Numbered from the stretch's first letter, positions 9,348 to 18,077 are shown. The stretch is 64,000 bases of DNA from Streptomyces sp. HPF1205 (GCF_020400825.1 NZ_JAINVH010000039.1:1-64000), one strand, 5' to 3'. Notes: generated by a model from the sequence alone, not told the origin. Translations and numbers: made by a program.

Positions 9348-9824
9348 TCAGGCGGCCGGGGGTGCCGCGGCGGCGGCGCCGGCCCGGGCACGCGCCGCCT
9401 CCACCGCCTCCCACTGCTCGGTGGACAAGGTCGCCAGCGCGGCGGGGAACACGCCGTCCTGTTCCTTGAGGATGTGCTCCCGCAGCAGCGCCAGTACGTC
9501 CATCAGCCGCCCGGGCCAGGCCGGATCGGCCGGCACGGTGTCCGCCGCCTCGTCCAGCACGGCCTCGATCGTGCGGTGCTCGGCCTCCAGAGCGGCGATG
9601 TGGCCGGGGAACTCGACGGCCATCGCGGGGAACAGACCGAGCTCCTCCACTTGCGTGTGCGGGCCCAGGACGCGGGCGATCTCCCGGGCCAACCCGGCCA
9701 TACGGGGAACGTCCGCGTCGCGACGGGCCTCGCGCACGCGGCTGACGAGTGCGACGACCGCGTCGTGCTCCCGGGTCAGCTCGCCGATCGCCGCCACCGA
9801 CTGGCATCCGCAGTACTCACACAT
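9348..9824 (-). CDS. Hemerythrin/HHE-domain protein
   Basis: A small cytoplasmic four-helix-bundle protein of 158 aa with a di-iron hemerythrin-type site. Candidate ligands in order are His in LTREHDAVVAL, His and Glu in GPHTQVEELGLFP, His in EAEHRTIEAV, and His and Asp in LREHILKEQDGVFP; this gives the H-HxxxE-H-HxxxD pattern. The N-terminus MCEYCGCQ is Cys-rich and may bind an extra metal or act as a redox switch. Its start overlaps the narK stop by 8 bp, so the two are translationally coupled. In this setting it could bind O2 or NO, or take part in Fe-S repair; the sequence does not decide. Confidence 0.9.
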   Translation of the reverse strand: MCEYCGCQSVAAIGELTREHDAVVALVSRVREARRDADVPRMAGLAREIARVLGPHTQVEELGLFPAMAVEFPGHIAALEAEHRTIEAVLDEAADTVPADPAWPGRLMDVLALLREHILKEQDGVFPAALATLSTEQWEAVEAARARAGAAAAAPPAA

Positions 9825-11220
9825 CGAAGACCTCCGCTTCCGTGTCCACGCCCGTGTCCGTGTCCTTGTCCCTGTTCGCTTCCGTGTCCCGGTCCCTGTC
9901 CCGGTCCCGGTCCCTGTTCCGGTCCTTGTTCCGGTCCCTGTTCCGGTCCTTGTCCGTCGACCCGGCGGGTCCCGTCCGGCGTCGCGGGCCGGGGCCCGGC
10001 GCGGTGGCCGCGTGGCGTACGCCGGTGACGGTGAGCGCCAGGGCCGCGGCCGCCACGGCGCCGAGCAGGACGAGGCCGATCGCGTACGAGCCGCAGGCCC
10101 CGTACAGCGAGCCCATCAGCAGCGGCGGGACGAAGCCGCCCAGGCCGCCCGCGGCGCCCACGACGCCCGTGACCGAGCCCACCGTGTCCGCCGGGGCCAG
10201 TCGCGCGACGAGGGCGAACACGGCGCCGCTGCCCGCGCCGAGCGCCGCCGCCATCACCAGGAACGCGGCCGTCCCCGTCGGGGCCAGGGCCGGCGTGAAC
10301 GCCTGGACGGCGGCCGCGGCGAGGACCGCCCCCAGGGACCAGGCGAGCACCCGGACCGCGCCGGCCCGGTCCGACAGCCAGCCGCCGATCGGGCGCGTCG
10401 CCACCGCCAGCAGCACGAATCCGGCCGTCCTGTTCGCCGCGTCGGTCTGCGTCAGCCCGTAACCCGTTCTCAGGTACGTCGGCAGGTAGACGGAGAAGGC
10501 GACGTAACCGCCGAAGGCCACCGCGTACAGCGCCGCGGCCTGCCAGGTGACGGACAGGTCGAGGGCGGCGGCCAGGCGGCGGGTCGGTGGTCCCGCCGGC
10601 ACTGTGCGGCCGGGGGCGTCCCGCAGCAGGACCGCCGCCAGGACCGCGTACACCGTCAAGGCGGCGGCGGTGGCCAGGAACGGGGTCCTCATGCCGTGCG
10701 CGTCGACCAGCCGGACCGTGGTCAGCGCGCTGACGGCGGTGCCGCCCATCCCCATGCCGAAGACGCCGACCGCCATGCCGCGCCGCTCGGGCGGGAACCA
10801 GGCGTTGACCACCGGCACGCCGACCGCGAACGCGGTACCGCCGATCCCGAGGAAGAAGCCGCCGGCCAGCAGCGCGCCGAGGGACGAGTGGCCCGCCAGA
10901 CCCAGGTAGAGCACGGGTACGACGGTGGCCGCCGACACCAGCGGGAACATCACCCTCCCGCCGAACCTGTCGGTCAGCGCGCCCACCGGGATCCGTCCCA
11001 GCGAGCCCACCACGACCGGCACCGCCACCAGCAGCGACTGCTCGAACGACGACAGGTGGAGACCGTCCTTGAACCGGGGCCCGAGCGGGCTGAGCAGCGC
11101 CCACGCCCAGAAGTCGACGGCGAAGCCCACCGTGGCCAGCGCCAGCACCAGCCACGCGCGGGCCGGTACCGGTGCGGCCGGGGTCTCGCGGCCGCCGTCC
11201 ACCGCTGCCGACCTGGCCAT
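9817..11220 (-). CDS. narK: Nitrate/nitrite MFS transporter (NarK type)
   Basis: A 467-aa major-facilitator protein with about 12 transmembrane helices. The conserved nitrate/nitrite porter region FFLGIGGTAFAVGVPVVNAW and the motif VGVFGMGMGGTAVSAL, plus adjacency to narGHJI, support nitrate uptake and/or nitrite export. The start is ATG 11220 with a GGGGAGGGG ribosome site. The last ~40 residues form an odd charged tail of alternating Arg/Lys with Asp/Asn (KDRNRDRNKDRNRDRD), encoded by a hexanucleotide repeat and absent from ordinary NarK. Likely controlled from the divergent region shared with the PNPOx-like gene, where DevR-like boxes occur. Confidence 0.92.
   Translation of the reverse strand: MARSAAVDGGRETPAAPVPARAWLVLALATVGFAVDFWAWALLSPLGPRFKDGLHLSSFEQSLLVAVPVVVGSLGRIPVGALTDRFGGRVMFPLVSAATVVPVLYLGLAGHSSLGALLAGGFFLGIGGTAFAVGVPVVNAWFPPERRGMAVGVFGMGMGGTAVSALTTVRLVDAHGMRTPFLATAAALTVYAVLAAVLLRDAPGRTVPAGPPTRRLAAALDLSVTWQAAALYAVAFGGYVAFSVYLPTYLRTGYGLTQTDAANRTAGFVLLAVATRPIGGWLSDRAGAVRVLAWSLGAVLAAAAVQAFTPALAPTGTAAFLVMAAALGAGSGAVFALVARLAPADTVGSVTGVVGAAGGLGGFVPPLLMGSLYGACGSYAIGLVLLGAVAAAALALTVTGVRHAATAPGPGPRRRTGPAGSTDKDRNRDRNKDRNRDRDRDRDRDTEANRDKDTDTGVDTEAEVFDV
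9841..9955. repeat. Hexanucleotide repeat encoding the NarK C-terminal tail
   Basis: Units such as CCGGTC, CCTGTC, CCTGTT and CTTGTT follow each other in 6-bp register for more than 100 bp. Because 6 is a multiple of 3, unit gain or loss keeps frame and only changes the length of the Arg/Asp/Asn tail. This is typical of replication slippage and might vary between strains. Confidence 0.8.
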
Positions 11221-11360
11221 GGCGTGTCCCCTCCCCTTCGTGACTTCCTGTAAGCACGGGGCCGGACCGAAGCGGCCGCCCCGAGGGCCGCGGGCCGGCC
11301 TGCTGAGTCACTGTCAGCCGCGGCGGCACGGGCGGACCATGGGCCATGAGTCCCTGCCGA

Positions 11361-11376
11361 GGGGCCCAAGGTCCCC
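11361..11376. promoter_or_regulatory. Imperfect DevR-like box upstream of narK
   Basis: GGGGCCCAAGGTCCCC is a 16-bp imperfect inverted repeat (6 of 8 half-site positions match) about 140 bp upstream of narK. The GGGNC...GNCCC layout resembles the mycobacterial Dos box. Confidence 0.4.
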
Positions 11377-11408
11377 CCGGGCACCCGCCGGCCGCGTCCT
11401 GGCGTGAC

Positions 11409-11424
11409 AGGGCCGATCGGCCCT
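11409..11424. promoter_or_regulatory. Perfect 16-bp palindrome, candidate DevR-like operator
   Basis: AGGGCCGATCGGCCCT is perfectly self-complementary. It ends 35 bp before the ATG of the PNPOx-like gene and lies 189 bp from narK, in their divergent promoter region. A near copy precedes hmp at 14669. Confidence 0.6.
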
Positions 11425-11458
11425 ACCGCGGGGCGGCGTCCGCGCGGACGATCGAGGG

Positions 11459-11884
11459 ATGGTGAAAGACGACGGATTCCACGTTCTCGGCCGGCAGGAA
11501 GCCCTGCGCCTGCTGGCCAAGGTGCCGGTGGGCCGCGTGGTGTACACCCGGCGGGCACTGCCCGCCGTCCTCCCGGTCAACTTCTGCCTGGACGAGGACT
11601 CCTCGGTGCTGCTGCACACCTCGGCCGGCTCCGACCTCGTGCGTGCCATCGACGGGGCCGTCGTCGCCTTCGAGGCCGACGAGTTCCAGGCGGCGACGCG
11701 TTCCGGCTGGAGTGTCGTCGTGACCGGCCGCGCCACGGTGGTGACCGACCCCGCCGAGCACGAACGCCTGACGCGCACCGGCCCGGACTCCTGGATGAAC
11801 GAGCGGGACGGGGTCTTCGTGCGCATCGAATCCGAAATGGTCACCGGACGCGAGCTGACGGGCACGACGGCCGCTCTCGGATGA
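11459..11884 (+). CDS. Pyridoxamine 5'-phosphate oxidase-like split-barrel protein
   Basis: A 141-aa single-domain protein of the flavin-reductase-like/PNPOx split-barrel class, cytoplasmic. Recognisable blocks are GRVVYTRRALPAVLPVNFCL near the N-terminus, VVAFEADEF in the centre and the strand SVVVTGRATVVTDP that closes the barrel. Such proteins bind FMN, F420 or heme, so the cofactor and substrate cannot be read here. Members of this class occur in DosR-type dormancy regulons, which fits the palindrome just upstream. It is divergent from narK; a strong hairpin follows at 11901. Confidence 0.85.
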   Translation: MVKDDGFHVLGRQEALRLLAKVPVGRVVYTRRALPAVLPVNFCLDEDSSVLLHTSAGSDLVRAIDGAVVAFEADEFQAATRSGWSVVVTGRATVVTDPAEHERLTRTGPDSWMNERDGVFVRIESEMVTGRELTGTTAALG

Positions 11885-11900
11885 TCCGCGGCACGCGGGG

Positions 11901-11938
11901 GCGGGCGCCCACCCGGCGCGGCCTGCGAGGGCGCCCGC
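11901..11938. terminator. Hairpin after the PNPOx-like gene
   Basis: GCGGGCGCCC (11901-11910) pairs perfectly with GGGCGCCCGC (11929-11938) over an 18-nt loop, starting 16 bp after the stop codon. There is no T-tract, as is usual in Streptomyces. Confidence 0.55.
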
Positions 11939-12082
11939 GCTTCCCGCCGCGCGACGGCGGTGGCCCGACCGCGGGCCGCCGCCGTCGTCCGGTGGTGTGA
12001 CAAACGGCCGCCGGGAGCGCGCGCCGCGATGCGGCGGCGCCTTCGGCCCTATGGTGGGGCCGGAGCGGAGGTGAGGGCGGGC

Positions 12083-13315
12083 GTGAGCGTGAGCCAGGCG
12101 GACATCGACTACCGGGCGGTCTTCCAGGCCCTGCCGGGCATGGTGGCGCTGCTGACGCCGGAGCTGGTGTACGCCGACGCCAACGAGGACTTCCTGCGCA
12201 ACTCCGGCCGGACCAGGCAGGACCTGATCGGCCGCTACCTGTTCGACGTGTTCCCCGACAACCCCCACGATCCGGCCGCGACGGGCGCGAGGAACCTGGA
12301 GGCGTCGCTGCGCCGGGTGATCGCCGGCGGCGAGCGCGACACCATGGCGCTGCAGCGTTACGACGTGGAGTCCCGGGAGCGTCCCGGCGAATGGGAGCAG
12401 CGGTACTGGAGCCCCGTCAACGCGCCGGTCCTCGACGCCGACGGCCGCGTCGTGCTGCTGGTGCACCGGGTGGAGGAGGTCACCGAACTGCTCCGCGCCC
12501 GCGACCGCGCGGCCGGTGACCGGGCCCAGGTGCTGGAGGCGGAGCTGTACACCCGCGCCCGTGAGCTGCAGGACATCAACGAGGGGCTGCGGCAGGCCCA
12601 CGCGCGCGAGCGGGAGGTGGCCCTCGCGCTGCAGGAGGCCATGCTGCCCGCGCCGCGCCTCGCCGACCGCCACCGGGCGGCCGTGCGCTACCAGCCCGCG
12701 GCCGGCACGCTCAACGTGTGCGGCGACTGGTACGACCTGGTCGAGCTGAGTGACGGGTGCCTGGCGGTGTCCGTCGGCGACGTCGTCGGGCACGGCCTGC
12801 AGGCGGCCGGGGTGATGGGCCAGTTGCGCAGCGCGCTCAGCGCGGCCTCCCGCGTGTCGGACGGCCCTGCCCAGGCCCTGGACGTGCTGGGGCTCTACGC
12901 CCGCTCGGTCCGCGACGCCGAATCGACCACCGCGGTGTCCGTGCGCGTGGACTGGGCCGGCGGTGTCCTGACCTACAGCAGCGCCGGACACCCCCCGCCC
13001 GCCCTTGTACGCGCCGACGGCACGGTGGTGTTCCTCGACCGCGCGACCGATCCACCGCTGGGCGCCCGGCCGGAGCACCTGCCGCGCCCGCAGGCGCGGC
13101 AGGACTTCGCCGAGCACGACACCCTGGTGCTCTACACCGACGGCCTGATCGAGCGGCGCCGCGAGGACATCGACGTCGGCCTCGGCCGTCTGGCCCGGTC
13201 CCTGTCGGCGCACCGGGCGCTCACCCCGAACGAGCTGGCCGACGCGCTGCTGCTCGACCTGCTCCCCGTCTCCGGCGCCACCGACGACACCGCCCTGGTC
13301 GTCATCAGTCTGTGA
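12083..13315 (+). CDS. PAS - PP2C (SpoIIE-type) serine/threonine phosphatase
   Basis: A 410-aa cytoplasmic protein. A PAS domain (about residues 8-135; FQALPGMVALLTPELVYADA) is followed by a coiled-coil linker and a SpoIIE/RsbU-type PP2C domain (about 190-410). The metal-binding Asp residues are present in CGDWYDLV, VGDVVGHGLQAA, YTDGLIERR and TDDTALVVI, so it should be active; targets are probably anti-anti-sigma factors. GTG 12083 was chosen because GGAGGTGAG ends 7 bp upstream; an in-frame GTG at 12071 overlaps that site. The upstream sequence contains a half DevR-like box (TTCGGCCCTA near 12050). The 3' end overlaps the convergent hmp gene by 11 bp. Confidence 0.88.
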   Translation: MSVSQADIDYRAVFQALPGMVALLTPELVYADANEDFLRNSGRTRQDLIGRYLFDVFPDNPHDPAATGARNLEASLRRVIAGGERDTMALQRYDVESRERPGEWEQRYWSPVNAPVLDADGRVVLLVHRVEEVTELLRARDRAAGDRAQVLEAELYTRARELQDINEGLRQAHAREREVALALQEAMLPAPRLADRHRAAVRYQPAAGTLNVCGDWYDLVELSDGCLAVSVGDVVGHGLQAAGVMGQLRSALSAASRVSDGPAQALDVLGLYARSVRDAESTTAVSVRVDWAGGVLTYSSAGHPPPALVRADGTVVFLDRATDPPLGARPEHLPRPQARQDFAEHDTLVLYTDGLIERRREDIDVGLGRLARSLSAHRALTPNELADALLLDLLPVSGATDDTALVVISL

Positions 13316-14546
13316 GGGCGCGCCGCTCGCCCGCCCCGGCCCGGTCCGCGGGGTGGGCCAGCCACAGGTCGGGGCCGAACACCTCGTAGCGGATCCGGCG
13401 CGCGGGGATGCCGGCACGCAGCAACTGGCCCCGCACGGCGCGCATGAAGGGCAGCGGGCCGCACAGGTAGACGGCGGCGCCGGCGGGCAGGTCCACGTCG
13501 GTGAGGTCCATCAGGCCGGTTCGCGCACCGGGCCGCTCGGCGGCGTCCCGCTCGTACCAGAACAGCGCCCGGGCGTCCGGCAGTTGAGCGAGGGCGCGCT
13601 CGGTGTCGGCGCGCAGCGCGTGGTGCGCGGGGGAACGGTCGGCGTGCAGCACCCGCACCGGACGGGTGGCCCCGGTGGCGGTGAGGTGTTCGAGCATGCC
13701 GGCCATCGGGGTGCAGCCGATGCCCGCCGACACCAGCAGCAGCGGTGTCAGGTCCTCGTCGAGCACCACCTCGCCGAAGGGCGCGGACAGCGACAGTTCG
13801 TCACCGGCCCGCACCGCGCGGTGCAGTTGGTTCGACACCTCGCCCTCGGGCGCGCTCGCCCCGCCCGCGACCCGCTTGACCGTGATGCGCCGCAGCCGGT
13901 GGCCGGGCGCGCCCGACAGGCTGTACTGGCGGGTCTGGTGCACGCCGTCGGGCATGAGGGCCCGGACGCTGACGTACTGTCCTGGCCGGGCCGCCGGCAT
14001 CGGCGCGTCGTCCGCCGGGCGCAGCAGGAAGGAGACCGTGTCCGCGGTCTCGGTCCGCCGTTCCACCACCGTCCACTGCCGCCAGGGGCGGCGCGGGTCG
14101 ACGCCCGCCTGCTGGTACAGGCGGGCCTCGATGGCGATGAGCGCGCCGGCCATCAGCCAGTACACCTCGTCCCAGGCCGCGGCCACCTCCGGGGTGACCG
14201 CGTCGCCCAGCACCTCGCCGATGGCCCGGAACAGGTACTTGTGGACGACCGTGTACTGGTCCTCGGTCACGCCGAGCGCCGCGTGCTTGTGGGCGATCCT
14301 CGCCAGAAGGGCGTCCGGCCGTACGTCCGGGTGGTCCAGCAGGGCCTGGGCGAAGAACGCGATGGACCCGGCCAGCGCCTTGCGCTGCTCGCCGCTCGCC
14401 TGGTTGCCGCGGTTGAACAGCCCGTCCAGCAGGTCCGGCTGCTCGGCGAACATCGTGCCGTAGAAGCGGGTGGTGATCTCGTCCAGCGCTCCGCCGACGG
14501 CGGGCAGGGTGGCGCGGACGACCGTGGCCGACTCGGGCGACAGCAT
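13305..14546 (-). CDS. hmp: Flavohemoprotein, nitric oxide dioxygenase
   Basis: A 413-aa three-domain protein that oxidises NO to nitrate with O2 and NAD(P)H. The globin domain occupies about residues 1-140, with the proximal heme His in IAHKHAALGV. The FAD-binding domain (about 150-260) has RQYSLSGAPGHRLRRITVKR, and the NAD-binding domain (about 265-400) has LLVSAGIGCTPMAGML and VYLCGPLPFM. ATG 14546 is preceded by GAGGGAGAG. Its role is likely protection from NO formed during nitrate and nitrite respiration. A 16-bp palindrome 123 bp upstream suggests control with the nar genes by the DevR-like regulator. Confidence 0.93.
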   Translation of the reverse strand: MLSPESATVVRATLPAVGGALDEITTRFYGTMFAEQPDLLDGLFNRGNQASGEQRKALAGSIAFFAQALLDHPDVRPDALLARIAHKHAALGVTEDQYTVVHKYLFRAIGEVLGDAVTPEVAAAWDEVYWLMAGALIAIEARLYQQAGVDPRRPWRQWTVVERRTETADTVSFLLRPADDAPMPAARPGQYVSVRALMPDGVHQTRQYSLSGAPGHRLRRITVKRVAGGASAPEGEVSNQLHRAVRAGDELSLSAPFGEVVLDEDLTPLLLVSAGIGCTPMAGMLEHLTATGATRPVRVLHADRSPAHHALRADTERALAQLPDARALFWYERDAAERPGARTGLMDLTDVDLPAGAAVYLCGPLPFMRAVRGQLLRAGIPARRIRYEVFGPDLWLAHPADRAGAGERRALTD

Positions 14547-14668
14547 GACTCTCCCTCAGTGGGTTGGGTGTGCGTTTGGGCCCACGCGTGCCGGCCTTCT
14601 CGTCCGGCCGGCTCATCGATCATCGCGGTGGACCCGGCGCCTCCCCTAGGGCCGAACCTCACCGCCGG

Positions 14669-14684
14669 TGGGCCGTTCGGCCCT
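14669..14684. promoter_or_regulatory. DevR-like palindrome upstream of hmp
   Basis: TGGGCCGTTCGGCCCT matches the 11409 palindrome (AGGGCCGATCGGCCCT) at 14 of 16 positions. A half-site AGGGCCGAAC lies closer to hmp at 14648-14657. It is 123 bp upstream of the hmp ATG. Confidence 0.55.
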
Positions 14685-14726
14685 GCATGGGCCGGGCGCA
14701 CCCACCCGCCCCGCCCGGACGCCACC

Positions 14727-14764
14727 GGCAGGGCCCGGTGCCCTCTCGGGGTCCGGGCCCTGCC
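14727..14764. terminator. Terminator hairpin of the GH81 gene
   Basis: GGCAGGGCCCGG (14727-14738) and CCGGGCCCTGCC (14753-14764) form a perfect 12-bp stem with a 14-nt loop, 24 bp downstream of the GH81 stop. Confidence 0.75.
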
Positions 14765-14788
14765 GGCCGAAGCGGTAGGCGGCGGTGG

Positions 14789-17700
14789 TCAGTTGTAGGG
14801 CAGGTGGAGTACGGAGAGGTCGCCGGTGCCCAGGGTGGTGGCGCTGGTGCCCAGCGCGCCCCAGACCTTGGCCTGGACCGTCCCGTTCACCAGATCGCAC
14901 GGCGTCCCGCCGGCGGAGGCCGTACCCATGGACTGTGTGTAGTGCTCCCAGCCCGCGAGCGGATCCGTGGCGAAGTAGCGGTACGTCTCCACGCGATCCC
15001 AACTGCCGTCACCCGTACAGTCGTACGAGATCTGCAGCTGCACCGCGTCACCCACGGTCGTCCCCGCGTCGACCGCCAGGTCGAACGATGGCGCGCCCCC
15101 GTTGTAGGACAGGTTCAGACCCGTCGCCGTGAACGTGACGGGGTGGTACGGACTTCCGTCGTGGTTGCTCCCGTCCGCCGACGGCACCACCACGCTGCTC
15201 TCGTCACCCGCCGAACCGGACAGCGACCCGTCGCCTCGCACGTACAGCGTCGGCGAGGACGAACCGCCGGTGGTGGGCGGGGTGGTCGGCGGAGTGGTGG
15301 GCGGGGTGGTCGGCGGGGTCGTCGGCGGGGTGGTGGTGGGAGTGGTGTCCGTCGGGGTGGGTGTGGGGCCGCCCGTGGCGCTGCCGCCGGTCCAGTTCTG
15401 GGCCCCGGAGGCGACGGTCTTCCCGGCGGGGACCGCGACCGCGGTGCCGTCGGAGAAGCGCACGGTCGCGTCCGTGGCCGAGACGTTCGCGGCCACGTAC
15501 GTGCGCTGCCCGTTCTTCACGAAGACGGACGCCAGCGGGCTGTCGGCCGTGACGGAGGTGTCGACGGTGCCCAGCGCGGCCAGGTTGCGGATCCAGTGGA
15601 AGGTGTGGGCCTTGCTCTCGCCCTCCTCGGAGGTGAAGGAGTTGTCGGCGCGGAAGTCGGCGAGCGCGGTGTCGCCGTCCCCGAGGGCCAGGTACTCGTA
15701 CCAGATGTCGGTCCAGATGGTGGGGCGGGTCTTGCCGCTCTGCCCGAGCATCTCCTGGTAGTTGGCCTTGACGTAGGCCGGGTCGTAGCCGAGGTAGAGG
15801 TGGCCGCCGGTCACCGGCAGCAGGTTGATGCCCTGGATCTGCTCGGGGGCGCTGGAGAACCAGGTCGAGTAGGCGCCTCCGTTGCCCCAGACCATGCCGA
15901 CCTCCTTGTGCGGGAAGGTGCTGGGGTACACCTCGTGGTGGACGTCGAACCAGTAGTCCTGGATCGCGGCGGCCTGGGTCGTGTACATGTAGATGCCGGC
16001 GTCGCGGACGGCTTTGTCGCCGGTGGCGGCGCCCCACTGGATGAGGGCGTTGTCGAAGTTCATGCCCTCGGACGAGGACTCCTGGTTGTTGCCCGCGGCG
16101 AAGGAGCCGTGGCCCGAGGCCCAGTCGTGGCCGCTGTAGACGTCGAAGTCACGCAGGTAGGGGAAGCGCTTGTCGCCGCGGTCGTAGTTGTCGGCGTCAC
16201 GGACGAGCAGGTCGACCATGCCGCCGTAGGCGCTCGCCCACGCGGGGTCGAACTTGGCGAGGGTCGCGGCGGCCGCGATGTAGTAGCCGTAGTGGAAGTG
16301 GTGGTCGTTGAGTTCCTGGTCCGAGCCGTAGGAGGCGGGGTAGCCGATGAGGGTGCCCCAGTTGGAGTCGTAGTAGAAGAGGTGCCCCGTCTCGTTCGGC
16401 GAGGCGGTGAACCAGTCCGTGAGCTTCGACTTGATCGCGGCCAGTGCCGCGTCGCGGACGTCGGTGTCGCCGGTCTGGTCGGCGATCTCCGCCAGTCGCG
16501 CGGCACGCCCCAGTCCCTTGCCGGTCCAGTACGTGTCGTCGCTCTGCTGGCGGGTCGGGTCGGCCTTCTCGGCGTCCAGGTAGTTCCGCAGCGTCGTGGC
16601 GTCGGCGCCGCCGCTGTCGGCGACCGCGGGCACCTCGGGCAGCACACCGTGGAAGACCATCGACGTGCTGAACGAGCTGATGCCGGTCAGCACCTTCAGG
16701 GGGCCGCGGGAGGAGACGTAGGTCTGCGGCAGCGGACTGCCGGAGGCGAGGTAACGCCACTGGTGCGGCAGCAGCGCGGCGACCGTGCCGGTGGCCGTGC
16801 CCTCCATCGCGGTGGTGGTGTACCGGTAGGTGGTGGTGACCGTGCTGCTCGCCTCGTCGTAGCCGTACGAGACGGTGGTGCCGGTGACGTGGTCGTAGGC
16901 GTACTTCGCGTACTCGGCGGCCAGCGCGGCCCGGTCGGAGGCCGGGGTGGACGGCGTGGTCGGCAGCACCGCGACGGAGAAGTAGTCCTTGCCGGCAAGT
17001 GAGGAGCCGATGGTGGAGCCGTCGACGGTCCACGTGGCGCCGGTCGGGGCGAAGGCGAGGTAGTCGTGTCCGTTGACGGTGTAGCCGATGGTGGCACCGG
17101 AGTGGGACCACACGCTCACGGCGGCGCCGGAGGCGCCCTGGATCCGCGCGTCGCCACCCGAGGCGCGGAAGTAGGCGAACGGCAGGCCCGAGCCTATGGT
17201 GGCCCGCAGGGTGTGCGCCCCGTCGCTGAGCAGCGGGCTGACGGTCCAGTCGCTCCAGTCGTCGACCTTCACCTCGGGCGCCGCGAGGCCCGCGACCCCG
17301 ACGACAAAGTCCTCCGCGTAGTTGTAGTGGTACTCCCCGACGCCCGTGCCGCTGCCGGAGATCGTGGGGGTGGTGCTGTACGAGACGCCGAGGCCGGCCG
17401 ACTGGGCCCGGAAGCCGAGCGGCTGGGCGAACAGCGGCTCGCCGTAGGCGCAGTTGGTGCGCTTCCACAGGATCGACGTCCACCAGTCGTTGGTGGGCAC
17501 CGCTCCTGACGGAGCGTTCGAGGTCACCCAGTGGCGCGGGTTCGTGGAGATGTCGGCGCAGCCGGACGGCAGCGGGCCCGGCGGTGTCGTGGTGTAGCTG
17601 CCCTGGCCCACCTGACCGGTCGTTCCGGCGGTCGCGGCGTGCGCGGTGAGCACGGCCAGCGTGGCACCGAGCAGGGCGACCACCACCGCGAGGACGGCGC

Positions 17701-17812
17701 CGCGCGAGCGGCGGGAGGAACGCCGGGCCCGGACCCGCGGCGCGTCCGGACGGGCACCTGGCGGTCCGCTGCGACCCGCCGCTCCGGGCGGCGGGTGACT
17801 CGCTGAGAGCAT
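14789..17812 (-). CDS. Secreted endo-beta-1,3-glucanase (GH81) with C-terminal glucan-binding domain
   Basis: A 1,007-aa extracellular enzyme. The N-terminus has Arg residues, a hydrophobic helix (VLAVVVALLGATLAVLTAHA) and an AHAATA cleavage site. The catalytic GH81 domain (about 80-745) has DHHFHYGYYIAAAATL, FDVYSGHDWASG and NNQESSSEGMNFDNALIQWG, the latter holding the catalytic Glu candidates. A Thr-Pro linker of TTPP repeats joins a C-terminal domain of about 150 aa (LYVRGDGSLSG to the end) that resembles CBM56, a beta-1,3-glucan binder. ATG 17812 has AGGAGA upstream. It is divergent from the sugar ABC operon; a TGAGAGCGCTTTCA operator lies about 250 bp upstream. Confidence 0.92.
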   Translation of the reverse strand: MLSASHPPPGAAGRSGPPGARPDAPRVRARRSSRRSRGAVLAVVVALLGATLAVLTAHAATAGTTGQVGQGSYTTTPPGPLPSGCADISTNPRHWVTSNAPSGAVPTNDWWTSILWKRTNCAYGEPLFAQPLGFRAQSAGLGVSYSTTPTISGSGTGVGEYHYNYAEDFVVGVAGLAAPEVKVDDWSDWTVSPLLSDGAHTLRATIGSGLPFAYFRASGGDARIQGASGAAVSVWSHSGATIGYTVNGHDYLAFAPTGATWTVDGSTIGSSLAGKDYFSVAVLPTTPSTPASDRAALAAEYAKYAYDHVTGTTVSYGYDEASSTVTTTYRYTTTAMEGTATGTVAALLPHQWRYLASGSPLPQTYVSSRGPLKVLTGISSFSTSMVFHGVLPEVPAVADSGGADATTLRNYLDAEKADPTRQQSDDTYWTGKGLGRAARLAEIADQTGDTDVRDAALAAIKSKLTDWFTASPNETGHLFYYDSNWGTLIGYPASYGSDQELNDHHFHYGYYIAAAATLAKFDPAWASAYGGMVDLLVRDADNYDRGDKRFPYLRDFDVYSGHDWASGHGSFAAGNNQESSSEGMNFDNALIQWGAATGDKAVRDAGIYMYTTQAAAIQDYWFDVHHEVYPSTFPHKEVGMVWGNGGAYSTWFSSAPEQIQGINLLPVTGGHLYLGYDPAYVKANYQEMLGQSGKTRPTIWTDIWYEYLALGDGDTALADFRADNSFTSEEGESKAHTFHWIRNLAALGTVDTSVTADSPLASVFVKNGQRTYVAANVSATDATVRFSDGTAVAVPAGKTVASGAQNWTGGSATGGPTPTPTDTTPTTTPPTTPPTTPPTTPPTTPPTTGGSSSPTLYVRGDGSLSGSAGDESSVVVPSADGSNHDGSPYHPVTFTATGLNLSYNGGAPSFDLAVDAGTTVGDAVQLQISYDCTGDGSWDRVETYRYFATDPLAGWEHYTQSMGTASAGGTPCDLVNGTVQAKVWGALGTSATTLGTGDLSVLHLPYN

Positions 17813-17880
17813 GAGGGATCTCCTGTGGGTGGGGGGCGCGCAGGCCGTACCCGGCCTGGCGGATGGATGTGCGCGGGTGG

Positions 17881-17980
17881 ACATGCGCGGGTTGACCTGG
17901 ACGTGCGCGGGTTGACCTGGACGTGCACGTGCGGACCTGAACGTGGGCCGGTTGACCTGGACGTGCACGTGCGGATGACC
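17881..17980. repeat. Five-unit 20-bp tandem repeat
   Basis: Exactly five 20-bp units run head to tail. Units 1, 2 and 4 follow ACGTGCGCGGGTTGACCTGG; units 3 and 5 follow ACGTGCACGTGCGGACCTGA. A degenerate partial unit precedes them. It starts about 70 bp upstream of the GH81 ATG, so it would lie in the leader transcript or core promoter; TTGACC occurs in three units. Confidence 0.8.
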
Positions 17981-18063
17981 GCGTGCGTGGCGGATCCGTG
18001 CCGCGGGAGCCGGCGCATCAGGCCGGACCGAGGACGGCGCCCTTGGCAGCACCGGGGCCTTTT

Positions 18064-18077
18064 TGAGAGCGCTTTCA
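18064..18077. promoter_or_regulatory. LacI-family operator upstream of GH81
   Basis: TGAGAGCGCTTTCA differs at one base from the palindrome TGAGAGCGCTCTCA found before the ABC operon, and the central GAGCGCTC-like core resembles CebR boxes. Confidence 0.7.
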
